Assembly (NCBI GenBank): GCA_018716365.1
Contig: DVKA01000257.1
Location: 1-7,122, forward strand
DNA: 7,122 nt
Direction: 5' to 3'
From: Candidatus Caccocola faecipullorum
GTDB lineage: Bacteria > Synergistota > Synergistia > Synergistales > Synergistaceae
The position numbers and the translations under genes were made by a program. The notes beneath the pieces are model-generated. The model was not told where the DNA came from. It saw only the letters and a list, made by a program, of their open reading frames with translations, and made no database searches. Below are positions 7,040 through 7,122 of the stretch, in pieces (position 1 is the first letter of the stretch; every line of letters starts with the position of its first letter).

Positions 7040-7122
7040 ATGACCATCAGAGTTGTACATTACATCAACCAGTTCTTCGCCAACATAGGCGGAGAAGAGA
7101 AGGCCGACCACCAGCCCGAAGT
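7040..7122 (+). CDS. grdB: Glycine/sarcosine/betaine reductase component B, selenoprotein gamma subunit, N-terminal fragment
   Basis: Only the first 27 codons are present; the rest lies beyond the right edge. The opening IRVVHYINQFFANIGGEEKAD is the characteristic N-terminus of the GrdB/GrdF/GrdH selenoprotein, which is about 430-440 residues long. It carries an in-frame UGA read as selenocysteine around residue 350, outside this window. GGGAGG ends eight bases before the ATG, and only 13 bases separate it from grdE, so the two are cotranscribed. Together they form protein B of the reductase. Substrate specificity (glycine, sarcosine or betaine) is unresolved, so the symbol is provisional. 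Confidence 0.85.
   Translation, partial: MTIRVVHYINQFFANIGGEEKADHQPE

Noticed and set aside
5572..7047. A 491-codon open frame on the minus strand antisense to grdE
   Set aside because: It is a shadow of grdE codon bias, translates to V/E/G/R-rich sequence with no domain, and runs through the control region.

Overview
This 7.1 kb window is chromosomal DNA from an anaerobic, amino-acid-fermenting bacterium. The strongest lineage clue is the glycine/sarcosine/betaine reductase component B genes at the right end, which occur in anaerobes such as Clostridia, Eubacteria and Synergistota. The GC-rich composition and strongly C/G-ending codons fit Synergistota better than low-GC Clostridia. That placement is an inference from general features, not from a marker gene.

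Layout from left to right. (1) Bases 1-258 are visibly AT-richer than the rest. They hold the N-terminal 64 codons of a HigB/Gp49-like (RelE/ParE-type) toxin on the minus strand, running off the left edge. It has a near-consensus sigma-70 promoter and two dyad operators, so this is the start of a toxin-antitoxin module whose antitoxin should lie just outside the window. (2) Bases 376-3800, minus strand, are a two-gene operon: leuS (leucyl-tRNA synthetase, promoter at 3845-3873) followed by holA (DNA polymerase III delta subunit). The two genes overlap by one base in a TGATG junction. (3) Bases 3874-4292 are about 420 bases without a convincing gene. (4) A strong intrinsic terminator at 4293-4328 closes the next minus-strand gene, a CdaR/PucR-type transcriptional regulator (4372-5535). 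(5) A roughly 200-base divergent control region (5536-5736) contains three separate inverted repeats. (6) On the plus strand come grdE, the pyruvoyl-type proprotein of component B (5737-7026), and the first 27 codons of the adjoining selenoprotein B subunit gene (grdB-like, from 7040), which runs off the right edge.

How the genes fit together: leuS and holA are housekeeping genes. grdE and grdB encode the substrate-binding half (protein B) of a Stickland-type reductase that reductively deaminates glycine, sarcosine or betaine. The regulator is transcribed divergently from grdE across a dyad-rich control region and is the natural candidate to control it. That would extend the CdaR architecture, known from sugar-diacid/glycerate genes, to a Stickland reductase. 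The link is inferred from position only. I see no CRISPR array, tRNA, rRNA, insertion sequence or entirely new system in the window. The most interesting parts are the regulator/grd control region and the edge toxin module.
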